From the NCBI GenBank assembly GCA_902619855.1, contig CACNGE010000001.1:1-64000 (forward strand): a DNA stretch of 64,000 bases, given 5' to 3'. The DNA comes from an uncultured Bacteroidota bacterium. GTDB lineage: Bacteria; Bacteroidota; Bacteroidia; Flavobacteriales; Flavobacteriaceae. Shown here piece by piece: positions 45,805 to 54,534 of this stretch. The stretch's first letter is position 1; the number at the start of each line of letters is the position of its first letter. A program made the translations under genes and the position numbers. The notes beneath the pieces were generated by a model that worked only from the letters and a program-made list of their open reading frames with translations, did no database searches and was not told the DNA's origin.

Positions 45805-46686
45805 ATGAAAATTCAGTCCCTTAAATGGATATACCTCGCCACACTTTCGGTGGTATGGGGCAGCTCGTATATTCTCATCAAGTGGGGGTTGGTTGCACTA
45901 AGTCCACTTCAGTTGGGAAGCCTTCGCCTTTTGATTACCACAGTTGCTTTGTTTTTGGTAGGGTATTCGTCGTTGCAATCACTATCGAAATATCATTGGA
46001 AATGGCTTGCCATTACTGGCTATGTCGGCACTTTTTTCCCAGCCTTTCTATTTGCCTTTGCCCAACAATATATCGATTCTGCCATTGCTGCGATTCTAAA
46101 TGCCCTAACTCCTTTGCTGACGCTTATTTTTGGGTTGTTGTTTTTTCATGTTAAAATCCAGAGAAAGCAATTTTTTGGCGTTGGAATTGGACTCATAGGA
46201 TCGGTTGGCCTCATTTTGGGAGGGATTCACACAGCATCAAATATCAATCCGTTGTATACCATTTTGATTTTTGCTGCCTCATGCTGTTATGCGATCAATA
46301 TTCATTTTATCAAGACTCACTTGGCGCAAGTCGGAGTCATGGCAATCACATTGGGAAACTTTGTATTTATGGCACCTGCAGCATTGGTTGTACTAATATT
46401 TTCTGACTTTTTTACTGCACAAACCTTTTCGCATCCTGAGATTTATCCTGCCATTGGCTACATCACAATCCTCGCATTGGCGGGCAGTGCCTTTGCCAAA
46501 TACCTTTTTAATAAATTTGTAAAAATCACCTCAGCAGTGTTTGCCTCCTCTGTCACCTATACTCTTCCTGTCGTTGCTTTATTTTGGGGAGTTTATGATG
46601 GTGAGGTAATCACACAATTTCAATTGCTGTCAGCTGCTGTAATTCTTCTAGGGGTTTATTTATCACACACAAAAAAAGCGGCCTAA
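45805..46686 (+). CDS. EamA-family (DMT) transporter
   Basis: This 293-residue permease has ten predicted membrane helices in two EamA repeats (SVVWGSSYILIKWGLVALSP for the first; ILIFAASCCYAINIHFIKTH for the second). The family exports small metabolites; this member's substrate is unknown. The start MKIQSLKWIYL is the normal one; the frame extends 16 codons upstream. The stop codon lies in the loop of a terminator hairpin. Confidence 0.88.
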   Translation: MKIQSLKWIYLATLSVVWGSSYILIKWGLVALSPLQLGSLRLLITTVALFLVGYSSLQSLSKYHWKWLAITGYVGTFFPAFLFAFAQQYIDSAIAAILNALTPLLTLIFGLLFFHVKIQRKQFFGVGIGLIGSVGLILGGIHTASNINPLYTILIFAASCCYAINIHFIKTHLAQVGVMAITLGNFVFMAPAALVVLIFSDFFTAQTFSHPEIYPAIGYITILALAGSAFAKYLFNKFVKITSAVFASSVTYTLPVVALFWGVYDGEVITQFQLLSAAVILLGVYLSHTKKAA

Positions 46687-46703
46687 GCCGCTTTTCTTTT
46701 TTT
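46671..46703. terminator. Bidirectional terminator between the EamA and M16 genes
   Basis: AAAAGCGGC (46674-46682) pairs with GCCGCTTTT (46687-46695) around CTAA. The EamA stop codon lies within the loop. The A and T flanks serve both strands. Confidence 0.87.
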
Positions 46704-46713
46704 GAAAAAAATT

Positions 46714-48780
46714 TTATTCAGCACTAACTGTTTCTCCATTGATTTTAACATCTCCGATAGTGGCATCTACCGTTTGTGGACCCAGAGGAACAGTTGTAGT
46801 TGTAGGAATCAGCAAGCTTCCAAAGCTTTTATAATTCCCATAGGTTGTTTCTTGTGTTTGGGTTTGCCCCATCATTTCAGTAACAGTTGTCTGTTTGAGT
46901 TTTAGACCTGATTCTACTGCATAGTAGGTTGTAGTCGTCGTGCTTTGCCCTTTCATCTCAAGGGCATATGCATTTTGACCATCAACTTCTTCAGTTCCTG
47001 TAACAGTTACATTTTCATTTTCCATCATTTTAAGTTCAGGAACAATTCCAATAGCAGCTTGCATATCTGCTGCCATTTCTGGCGGAAGATCCATGCTATT
47101 GCCCATTTGTTCAACCTTTGCGCCACTGGCATTCACAATTACTGTCGCCAATACATTTCCACCCATTTTGATGATTTGCTTTTGCTCATCAGCGGTGTTA
47201 ATTGAGGTGGCTTCTAGCGCATTGCCCATAAAGTTTGCATTATAACTTACTTCAAGAGTTTGAATAGCGTTGAGCGCGTCAAGCCCTCCGATTGCGTCGA
47301 TATAGTTTGCCAGAATGGTTTGTGCGCTTACCCCATCAGGCAACTCAAAAGATGCTGGGCGGTCAATAACATTTCCATACTTGTCATAATAGTTTACTGG
47401 AACAACATTCCCATTAAATTGTACTTTTTCCAAATTATCTAGAACCTCAGATGCTTTACCAGTCACAACCACACGGGCTTGATCCACTAGAAAATACTTC
47501 TGAGCTACTCGTTGAATATCTTCTTTTGTAACACTATTCACACTTTCCAAATAGGTTGTGTAAAAGTCGTCTGGAAGATCTTCGGTTTCAATTTCCAAGG
47601 CATAAGACGCAACGGTACTTGGTCGTTCAACAGCACGTACAAAGCTACCCACATATTTTGCTTTTGCTCGACTCAACTCTTCATCACTAACCATTTCATT
47701 TTTCATGCGATTGATTTCATATAAGAGCTCAACGACTGCACTGTCAACAACTGCATTTCTCACGCTCGCACTTGCGCGAAAACGGCTATTAGTGTATTTG
47801 TTGTTCCCCATGCGTGAATAGGAGCCATAGGTGTACCCTTTGTCTTCTCTGAGATTCAGAAACAAACGAGCTTCACCACCACCTCCTAAAATGCCATTGG
47901 CAATTAACAGCGGAAAATAATCTGCATCCTTTTTTCGCAAGCTAACTGTATTTTGAACAGACACTTCTGTCTGAACTGCGTTTGGCATATTCACAAAATC
48001 AATTTGAGTGCTGCTTACATTGTTCACTTCTGGAAAATTATCATTAGGAAAGTCTTTCTTTTTCCATTTTCCAAAAAGTTTCTTCACTTGTTCTTTTAAG
48101 CCCTGGGCATCAACATCCCCAACAATGATCAAATACGCATTGTTTGGTAGAAAGTAACGCTTGTAAAACGCTTTTACATCTGCCAAGCTGATTTTCTCAA
48201 CACTTTCTTTGGAAACGTACTCGCCATACGGGTGATTTTTACCATAGGCCAGAAGGTTTTCGACACGTCTGGCAGCGGATGTTACACTTTTTTCGGATGA
48301 TTTTATACCATCGAGGATGATATCTCTTTCTTTGTCAAATTCCTCTTGAGTGAAATTAGGATTGAGTGCAGCTTCAGACATGAGCTCCAACACACGATTA
48401 AAGTAACGAGATAGTGAACTTGCACTTGCGCTTTGTGACCCAAAGTTGATGCTTGCCCCCATGAAGTCAACTTCTTCGTTAAAGCTGTCTTTGTCAATTT
48501 TCTTAGAACCTTTACCAAGCAGAGCAGCTGTCATGGCAGATACGCCAGCCATTTCACCCTCAGCGATTGGGGGGTTATCCAGTGTTAAGCTCACTGAAGC
48601 ACGTGGCAACTTGTTGTTTTCTACAATGAGAACTGATAATCCATTTTTAAGGGTAAATCGTTCGGGTTCTCCAAGCTGTATTACAGGAGCAGGTCCTGGT
48701 TGTGGCTGTTGACTGCGATCTACTTGCGCAAATGCAGGAAATGTCAGCAATAATGTAAGTATAAATAAGATTTTTTTCAT
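46714..48780 (-). CDS. M16-family peptidase-like protein without zinc motif
   Basis: This 688-residue exported protein has signal MKKILFILTLLLTFPAFAQ. It holds two M16-type domains (about residues 40-450) and a C-terminal extension of about 200 residues that looks like an outer-membrane lipoprotein-sorting (LolA-like) fold. Where active M16 enzymes have His-x-x-Glu-His it reads GVSAMTAALLGKGSK, so it is not a zinc protease by itself. It keeps the R/Y substrate-binding region (EDKGYTYGSYSRMG). It lies two bases after the active M16 gene, and the two should form a heterodimer as in known pairs. Confidence 0.88.
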   Translation of the reverse strand: MKKILFILTLLLTFPAFAQVDRSQQPQPGPAPVIQLGEPERFTLKNGLSVLIVENNKLPRASVSLTLDNPPIAEGEMAGVSAMTAALLGKGSKKIDKDSFNEEVDFMGASINFGSQSASASSLSRYFNRVLELMSEAALNPNFTQEEFDKERDIILDGIKSSEKSVTSAARRVENLLAYGKNHPYGEYVSKESVEKISLADVKAFYKRYFLPNNAYLIIVGDVDAQGLKEQVKKLFGKWKKKDFPNDNFPEVNNVSSTQIDFVNMPNAVQTEVSVQNTVSLRKKDADYFPLLIANGILGGGGEARLFLNLREDKGYTYGSYSRMGNNKYTNSRFRASASVRNAVVDSAVVELLYEINRMKNEMVSDEELSRAKAKYVGSFVRAVERPSTVASYALEIETEDLPDDFYTTYLESVNSVTKEDIQRVAQKYFLVDQARVVVTGKASEVLDNLEKVQFNGNVVPVNYYDKYGNVIDRPASFELPDGVSAQTILANYIDAIGGLDALNAIQTLEVSYNANFMGNALEATSINTADEQKQIIKMGGNVLATVIVNASGAKVEQMGNSMDLPPEMAADMQAAIGIVPELKMMENENVTVTGTEEVDGQNAYALEMKGQSTTTTTYYAVESGLKLKQTTVTEMMGQTQTQETTYGNYKSFGSLLIPTTTTVPLGPQTVDATIGDVKINGETVSAE

Positions 48781-48782
48781 AA

Positions 48783-50105
48783 TTAGTTTTCTTTGGTTTC
48801 TGGTAAATATTCAAGTACCAAACGCTGGTTAGGGTTTAAGTACTTATTGGCAACATCTTTGATTTCCTCTCTAGTAATCGAACGATAGATATCAATTTCG
48901 GTGTTGATTAAATTCGTGTCATCGTAGAGCATGTGATATCGGGCTAGCGAATTGGCAATTCCCTCAACAGATGCGTTGGAACTGACAAATGCATTTTCAA
49001 TTTTGTTTTGCAATTTTTGATAATCGCGTTCCGATATCAATTGATTTTGAATTTTGACAATCTCTTCATCCATTTCGCTTACCAAGTCACTTAGTGTATT
49101 TTCACCAAGGGGCAATCCGAAAATGACATACATGCTGTAATCTTCTTGTGAAATATTGAATGCTCCTGTTTGCAAAGCCATTTTTTTCTCATCAACAAGT
49201 TTTTTATACAATTTAGAACTTGGACCATCACTGAGATAAGTTGAAATCATATCTAAAACTCTAGAATCTCTTTCGGTAAAACCAGGCGTTCGGTATGCGT
49301 TGACCACAGCAGGAATTTGAATATTTGAATCATATGCCGTCGCATTAATGCTTTCTGTTATTGGATCATCTTTCTCATAGTTACGGTCAATATCGGCTCC
49401 TCTTGGGATATCGCCAAAATAGTCTTGGATCATCTTTTTTGTGGTTGAAATATCAATATCACCAGCGACTACCAAAACAGCATTGTTTGGCACATAAAAT
49501 TTCTTATTGAAGGCCAAAAATTCGTCAAGGGTTGCTGCATCAAGATGTTCCATTTCACCAATGGTAGTCCAACGGTAGGGGTGTTTACTAAACAGATTTT
49601 TCTTAACGTTCTCAAGAAATTTTCCATAGGGTTGGTTATCCACTCGCAGTCTTTTTTCTTCCTTGACCACTTCGTTTTGGGTATCAACCCCAATTTGATT
49701 GATGATAGGATGTAACATCCGCTCGGATTCCATCCAAAGACCAAGCTCGAGGTTGTTTGAAGGAAAAACTTCGTAATAGTAGGTACGGTCATCCGTTGTA
49801 TTCGCATTATTTGTACCTCCATTTTCGGTAACAATAGAAAACCATTGTCCACGTTCAATATTTTCAGTGCCTTCGAAAAGTAGATGCTCAAAAAAATGAG
49901 CAAAACCAGTTCTGTCTGGTTGTTCGTCTTTGGCTCCAACGTGATACATGACAGATGTTGTTACCACAGGCGCATTATTATCTTGGTGTAAAATGACGTG
50001 TAAACCATTGTCTAAATCGTATTCTTCAAAAGAAACCGACTGTGCAAGACAGAAAGACAATGGAAAAAGTAGGAATAAAACTAATTTTTTAATCATGATA
50101 TTCAT
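48783..50105 (-). CDS. M16-family zinc metallopeptidase (active subunit)
   Basis: This 440-residue exported peptidase has signal peptide MIKKLVLFLLFPLSFCLAQ (start at ATG 50105 or 50096). The inverted zinc motif is H70-F-F-E73-H74 in GFAHFFEHLLFEG. The third ligand lies in the later Glu of NEVVKEEKR. It is single-length, so it needs a partner. The next gene encodes the inactive subunit. It would act in the periplasm on small peptides. Confidence 0.92.
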   Translation of the reverse strand: MNIMIKKLVLFLLFPLSFCLAQSVSFEEYDLDNGLHVILHQDNNAPVVTTSVMYHVGAKDEQPDRTGFAHFFEHLLFEGTENIERGQWFSIVTENGGTNNANTTDDRTYYYEVFPSNNLELGLWMESERMLHPIINQIGVDTQNEVVKEEKRLRVDNQPYGKFLENVKKNLFSKHPYRWTTIGEMEHLDAATLDEFLAFNKKFYVPNNAVLVVAGDIDISTTKKMIQDYFGDIPRGADIDRNYEKDDPITESINATAYDSNIQIPAVVNAYRTPGFTERDSRVLDMISTYLSDGPSSKLYKKLVDEKKMALQTGAFNISQEDYSMYVIFGLPLGENTLSDLVSEMDEEIVKIQNQLISERDYQKLQNKIENAFVSSNASVEGIANSLARYHMLYDDTNLINTEIDIYRSITREEIKDVANKYLNPNQRLVLEYLPETKEN

Positions 50106-50175
50106 TATTTAAGTTGATGTATAAATATACATAATGAACGTTAAATGTTAATAAATTATTTTGATGAAATAAAAA

Positions 50176-50207
50176 TTGTAATATAACTAAACAAGATTGT
50201 ATATTTG
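50176..50207 (+). promoter_or_regulatory. Bacteroidota-type promoter for rplU-rpmA
   Basis: TTG (50176-50178) and TATATTTG (50200-50207) are spaced by 21 bases, the same arrangement as before tRNA-Gly. The predicted start is about 25 bases upstream of the rplU ATG. Confidence 0.65.
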
Positions 50208-50237
50208 CACCCGCTAAAAAGCAAAAATAAAATAGAA

Positions 50238-50783
50238 ATGTACGCAATCGTAGATATAGCTGGGCAGCAATTTAAAGTTGCAAAAGACAAAAAAGTATAC
50301 GTACATCGTTTGGACGCTAAAACTGGTACAAAAGTTTCTTTTGATCAGGTTTTGTTGTTGGACGACGGTGGAAAAGTTACTGTAGGCGCCCCTGCTATCG
50401 CCAATGCTTCTGTAGAGGCAAAAGTGGTCAAACACCTAAAAGATGACAAGGTCATCGTGTTTAAGAAAAAGCGACGTAAGGGTTATCGTGTCAAAAACGG
50501 ACATCGACAGTCACTTACTGAAATCGTTATCGAATCCATCGGCACTTCTGCCAAGAAGAAACCAGCACCTGCTGCCAAAGCTGAAAAAGAAGCTGTAAAG
50601 GCCAAGCCTGCTGCAAAAAAAGAAACTGCTAAAGCAGCTCCTAAAAAAGCTGCTGCAAAACCAAAAGCTGACTTGAGTACTAAGACAGTTGCTGAGCTCA
50701 AAGCAATGGCAAAAGAAGCTGGGATTTCTGGATATACGAGTTTGAAAAAAGCAGAACTAATTGCGGCATTATCCGCTAAATAA
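50238..50783 (+). CDS. rplU: 50S ribosomal protein L21 with C-terminal Rho_N/SAP-like extension
   Basis: This 181-residue form of bL21 has about 104 standard residues ([40 protein letters not shown]) that bind 23S rRNA. A Lys/Ala/Pro-rich linker of about 40 residues follows. The last 35 residues ([35 protein letters not shown]) fit a Rho N-terminal or SAP-like helix-extended-helix nucleic-acid-binding module. The start is ATG 50238. It is followed nine bases later by rpmA, the classical pair. Confidence 0.95.
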   Translation: MYAIVDIAGQQFKVAKDKKVYVHRLDAKTGTKVSFDQVLLLDDGGKVTVGAPAIANASVEAKVVKHLKDDKVIVFKKKRRKGYRVKNGHRQSLTEIVIESIGTSAKKKPAPAAKAEKEAVKAKPAAKKETAKAAPKKAAAKPKADLSTKTVAELKAMAKEAGISGYTSLKKAELIAALSAK

Positions 50784-50791
50784 AATATACC

Positions 50792-51049
50792 ATGGCACAC
50801 AAAAAAGGAGTAGGTAGCTCGAAAAACGGAAGAGAATCAGAATCGAAACGCTTGGGCGTAAAGATTTTTGGTGGTCAGCCTGCCATCGCAGGTAATATTA
50901 TTGTACGTCAACGTGGTACAAAACACCATCCTGGCGAAAACGTTTACTTAGGTAAAGATCATACACTACACGCCAAAGTGGATGGTGTAGTGAAGTTTAC
51001 CAAAAAGAAAGATAATCGATCTTATGTGTCTGTTGAGCCTAACGCTTAA
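50792..51049 (+). CDS. rpmA: 50S ribosomal protein L27
   Basis: This 85-residue bL27 starts [20 protein letters not shown] and lacks the cleavable N-terminal extension of Firmicutes. Conserved segments [20 protein letters not shown] and VKFTKKK are present. The N-terminus reaches the peptidyl-transferase centre. A terminator follows at 51072. Confidence 0.97.
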   Translation: MAHKKGVGSSKNGRESESKRLGVKIFGGQPAIAGNIIVRQRGTKHHPGENVYLGKDHTLHAKVDGVVKFTKKKDNRSYVSVEPNA

Positions 51050-51071
51050 GACCTAAATTAAAACTTATTTG

Positions 51072-51102
51072 AAAACCCTTTGCGATTGCAAAGGGTTTTT
51101 TG
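51072..51102 (+). terminator. Terminator of rplU-rpmA
   Basis: AAAACCCTTTGC (51072-51083) pairs with GCAAAGGGTTTT (51088-51099), followed by T residues. Confidence 0.9.
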
Positions 51103-51121
51103 TTTGAAATTGTTTGAGAAT

Positions 51122-51156
51122 AAAAAAACCGAGACATTGTCTCGGTTTTGTTTTTT
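51122..51156 (-). terminator. Terminator of ahcY
   Basis: AAAACCGAGAC pairs with GTCTCGGTTTT (51125-51149) around a three-base loop. The A run on its left gives the T tract on the minus strand. Confidence 0.85.
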
Positions 51157-51173
51157 CCTATCAGAACAGCTGA

Positions 51174-52481
51174 TTAGTATCGATAATACTCTGGCTTGTA
51201 TGGCCCTTCAACTTTAACGCCAATATAGCTGGCTTGTTCTTTTTCAAGTTCTTCAAGTTCAACACCCAATTTTTCTAGGTGCAAACGAGCGACCTGCTCA
51301 TCTAAGTGCTTGGGTAACATATAGACTTTGTTTTCGTAGCGATCGCTGTGTTTCCACAACTCAATCTGCGCTAGTACTTGGTTGGTGAATGAATTACTCA
51401 TCACAAAACTTGGGTGACCAGTAGCACAACCCAAGTTGACAAGGCGACCCTCAGCCAATACAACAATGTCATTTCCATCAACATTGTACAAATCAACTTG
51501 TGGTTTGATTTCGTCTTTGGTATGACCATAATTTTCATTTAGCCAAGCCATGTCGATTTCGTTGTCAAAGTGTCCAATGTTACAAACAATTGCTTTGTCT
51601 TTCATGGCACGGAAGTGGCGTTCAGTAACGATGTTTTTATTTCCAGTAGCAGTTACTATGATATCTGCATTTGCGATTACTGTTTCAAGTTTTTTCACTT
51701 CATATCCATCCATGGAAGCCTGAAGTGCACAAATTGGGTCAATTTCAGTAACAGTTACTATGGCTCCTGCACCTTGAAAAGAGGCAACAGTACCTTTACC
51801 TACATCACCATAGCCAGCGACAACAACACGTTTTCCTGCAAGCATAATGTCAGTTGAACGGCGTACAGCATCAACAGCGCTCTCTTTACAGCCATATTTA
51901 TTGTCAAATTTAGACTTGGTAACAGAGTCATTCACATTGATTGCTGGAAGCGTTAGCGTTCCGTTTTTCATGCGTTCATACAAGCGATGAACTCCTGTTG
52001 TTGTTTCTTCCGAAAGCCCTTTGATCCCTGAAACGAGCTCAGGAAATCTGTCCAATACCATATTGGTCAAATCACCACCATCATCGAGAATCATGTTTAA
52101 TGGCTTTTGATCTTCCCCAAAAAATAGGGTTTGCTCAATACACCAATCAAACTCTTCTTCGTTCATTCCTTTCCACGCATAAACAGGGATGCCAGCAGCA
52201 GCAATGGCAGCAGCAGCATGATCTTGAGTGGAGAAAATGTTACATGAACTCCATGTCACGTCTGCTCGCAAGTCCACAAGCGTTTCGATAAGAACAGCTG
52301 TTTGAATGGTCATGTGAAGGCAACCAGCAATTCGGGCACCTTTCAAGGGTTTTTCTTCTTTGTATTGCTCGCGCAGCGCCATCAGTCCTGGCATCTCTGC
52401 TTCTGCAAGCTGAATTTCTTTACGCCCCCAGTCTGCAAGGGTGATGTCTTTGACTTTAAACGGTAGTGTCTTTGTTGCCAT
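51174..52481 (-). CDS. ahcY: Adenosylhomocysteinase
   Basis: This 435-residue NAD-dependent enzyme splits S-adenosylhomocysteine into adenosine and homocysteine, relieving product inhibition of methyltransferases. Landmarks are [45 protein letters not shown], the NAD-binding [10 protein letters not shown] and [20 protein letters not shown], with the KPEYYRY C-terminus. The start is [10 protein letters not shown] at 52481; an in-frame ATG 87 bases upstream is not needed. It is divergent from the Sfp-type gene (48 bases between starts). Confidence 0.97.
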   Translation of the reverse strand: MATKTLPFKVKDITLADWGRKEIQLAEAEMPGLMALREQYKEEKPLKGARIAGCLHMTIQTAVLIETLVDLRADVTWSSCNIFSTQDHAAAAIAAAGIPVYAWKGMNEEEFDWCIEQTLFFGEDQKPLNMILDDGGDLTNMVLDRFPELVSGIKGLSEETTTGVHRLYERMKNGTLTLPAINVNDSVTKSKFDNKYGCKESAVDAVRRSTDIMLAGKRVVVAGYGDVGKGTVASFQGAGAIVTVTEIDPICALQASMDGYEVKKLETVIANADIIVTATGNKNIVTERHFRAMKDKAIVCNIGHFDNEIDMAWLNENYGHTKDEIKPQVDLYNVDGNDIVVLAEGRLVNLGCATGHPSFVMSNSFTNQVLAQIELWKHSDRYENKVYMLPKHLDEQVARLHLEKLGVELEELEKEQASYIGVKVEGPYKPEYYRY

Positions 52482-52528
52482 AGTTGTATATTTGCTTTCT
52501 ACAATTTTTGCCAAAATTACAAATACCA

Positions 52529-53134
52529 ATGCCCATATACAAACACTGTCAACTAAATTCTTTTTCAAAATTATGGGTGTGGCATATTACTGAGGGTGAG
52601 GAGGAGTTAATCGAACATATATCACTGGGTTTAAATTGTACCAATCGCCTTGAAGCGATAACACATACAAATCATCGTAAGGGGTTTTTGGCAGTGCGAT
52701 CTTTACTCAACTTTGCAAACATTTCACCCGACAACCTTCACTATACCAACAATGGCAAGCCATATCTTCTAAACGGGCCATATATATCTTTTAGCCATAC
52801 AAATGATTATGCTGCAATTGCCGTTGGAAAATCACCCATAGGAGTGGATGTTGAGCGTCATCGAACGAAAGTGAAGCGTGTCGCACAAAAATTTGTCAAC
52901 CCCAAGGATAAAGCACCACTAGACACCATTGCTGGCTTAACAGATCTGTGGTGTGTCAAAGAGTCGATGTACAAAGCCATTTCAATTCCTGGCATTCGGA
53001 TGAGCAAGGATATATCTGTCGATTTGAGAATACCAGATCAGGGTGTTGCGACATATAAAAATGATACCTACGACATTTTTCGTTACGTTTGGAATGACCA
53101 TAGTTGTGCAGTAACTGTAAAAAATCAAGTATGA
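52529..53134 (+). CDS. 4'-phosphopantetheinyl transferase (Sfp type)
   Basis: This 201-residue enzyme moves the phosphopantetheine arm of CoA to carrier proteins. It has [21 protein letters not shown]107 and E109 in GVDVE (Mg ligands), and W141-C-V-K144-E145-S-M-Y-K149 as the second motif. The start is MPIYKHCQ. Its stop overlaps the ATG of the thiamine-binding protein gene by four bases, so it is first in that operon. A functional link to thiamine is not obvious. Confidence 0.9.
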   Translation: MPIYKHCQLNSFSKLWVWHITEGEEELIEHISLGLNCTNRLEAITHTNHRKGFLAVRSLLNFANISPDNLHYTNNGKPYLLNGPYISFSHTNDYAAIAVGKSPIGVDVERHRTKVKRVAQKFVNPKDKAPLDTIAGLTDLWCVKESMYKAISIPGIRMSKDISVDLRIPDQGVATYKNDTYDIFRYVWNDHSCAVTVKNQV

Positions 53135-53391
53135 ATATCTCTGTAGAAATCACATTTACACCCCTTCATGATCAGTATCGTGAGCGCATCAAAAATTTTA
53201 TTATTGACTTACGAACTGGTGGGTTTACGATCTCAGAAACTCCTCTGAGCACCCAATTGTATGGTTCATATGATGCCCTAATGCCCTTTTTGACAGAAAC
53301 AATAAAAACTGCCCTTGAGGAAGAAGAAAAGGGGATCATGCACCTAAAAATATTCAATTCAGATCGCAGTGATTATGTCTCAGATTTTTGA
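53131..53391 (+). CDS. Thiamine-binding protein (MTH1187/YkoF-like)
   Basis: This 86-residue protein has a ferredoxin-like fold pattern: first strand [12 protein letters not shown], helix RERIKNFIIDLRTG, strand FTISETPLSTQLYGSYDALM, then helix and strand. It matches the small thiamine- or HMP-binding MTH1187/YkoF family. It overlaps the Sfp-type gene by four bases and the PnuT-like transporter gene by 17. Cytoplasmic thiamine capture or sensing is suggested by the family and the TPP riboswitch nearby. Confidence 0.8.
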   Translation: MNISVEITFTPLHDQYRERIKNFIIDLRTGGFTISETPLSTQLYGSYDALMPFLTETIKTALEEEEKGIMHLKIFNSDRSDYVSDF

Positions 53392-54013
53392 TTTTCTTTT
53401 TGCGCAATACGCCTCTTATGAAACCTTAGATATTGTTTTGGAAGCAACAGCTGTTGTGTTTGGCCTGCTCAGTGTTTGGCTTGCCAAAAAAAATCATATT
53501 GGGGTTTTTCCGACTGGGATGATTTCAACCTCAATCTATGTTTATCTATTACTCAAATGGGGTTTGGTTGGAGACATGCTCATCAACACCTACTATTTTA
53601 TCATGTCGGTCTATGGTTGGTTTATTTGGACAAGAGTCAATGACCTAAAAGAGGTGACCCCTATTGCAAGGATTCTTCGGAGTGAAAGAAACTACCTCGT
53701 AATGCTTTTCTTGGGAAGCTTGATCTTTGTGTATGGTGTTTATCAATGGTTTGGACTTTGGAATTCATCTACAGCTGTGATTGATACAGTTACCACTGCT
53801 ATCTTTTTTTCAGGGATGTGGTTGATGGCGCGACGTAAAATAGAAAATTGGATTTTTTGGATTGTTGGCGATATCATTTCAATACCTTTGTATCTGATCA
53901 AAGGCTTTAGTTTAACAAGTATACAATACCTAATTTTCACTTTTATTGCCATCTATGGCTATTTGGAATGGAAAAAAATTTTAGACAAATACCCAGCAAT
54001 TGTAAAAAGGTAG
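53375..54013 (+). CDS. PnuC-family transporter, probably PnuT (thiamine)
   Basis: This 212-residue permease has about seven membrane helices. The PnuC core is LAKKNHIGVFPTGMISTSIY and the helix MSVYGWFIWTR. PnuC homologues import vitamins by facilitated diffusion followed by trapping phosphorylation. Here the neighbours are a thiamine-binding protein, a NadR-like kinase and a TPP-controlled receptor, so thiamine (PnuT) is the likely cargo rather than nicotinamide riboside. The start is ATG 53375. Confidence 0.85.
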   Translation: MSQIFDFLFAQYASYETLDIVLEATAVVFGLLSVWLAKKNHIGVFPTGMISTSIYVYLLLKWGLVGDMLINTYYFIMSVYGWFIWTRVNDLKEVTPIARILRSERNYLVMLFLGSLIFVYGVYQWFGLWNSSTAVIDTVTTAIFFSGMWLMARRKIENWIFWIVGDIISIPLYLIKGFSLTSIQYLIFTFIAIYGYLEWKKILDKYPAIVKR

Positions 54014-54534
54014 TTTTGTTTGGTCCAGAATCGACTGGAAAGACAACACTTGCTAAACAGTTGGCAGCGCATTTCAAATCAGATTGGGTTCCTGAATATG
54101 CACGCGAATATCTTCAACAAAAGTGGGATGAGACGAAAGAAATTTGCACCAAAGAAGACTTGCCGATCATTGCTGCTGGACAAATGGCAATTGAAAATCA
54201 AAAGGTCAGTACAACAGACACGATTTTGTTTTGTGACACCGATTTGCTGGTCACCAAAATATATTCCGAAGTTTACTTCGATGGTTATTGCGACCCTGAC
54301 TTGCATCATTTTGCAGTCAATAACACTTACGATTTGTATCTTTTGTTGGATATTGACACGCCCTGGGTTGCCGATGATTTGCGCGATAAACCAAATGAAA
54401 GAGACATAATGTTAGCAGCATTTAAACAAGCACTTCATTCCTTCAAGCGAACATTTGAACTGATTCAAGGGCTGGGAGAACATCGTTTACAGGCTGCCAT
54501 ACAAGCCATCCAATCACACTTTGCCTATGTTTGA
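53968..54534 (+). CDS. NadR-like P-loop kinase
   Basis: This 188-residue ATPase resembles the ribosylnicotinamide kinase domain of NadR. The P-loop is G19-P-E-S-T-G-K25-T-T, followed by WVPEYAREYL, DTDLLVTKIYSEVYF and a lid region DDLRDKPNER. The usual nicotinamide-mononucleotide adenylyltransferase domain is absent. It overlaps the PnuT-like gene by 46 bases. In a thiamine uptake operon it may be the trapping kinase that phosphorylates thiamine; if the transporter carries nicotinamide riboside, it would phosphorylate that instead. Confidence 0.82.
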   Translation: MEKNFRQIPSNCKKVVLFGPESTGKTTLAKQLAAHFKSDWVPEYAREYLQQKWDETKEICTKEDLPIIAAGQMAIENQKVSTTDTILFCDTDLLVTKIYSEVYFDGYCDPDLHHFAVNNTYDLYLLLDIDTPWVADDLRDKPNERDIMLAAFKQALHSFKRTFELIQGLGEHRLQAAIQAIQSHFAYV

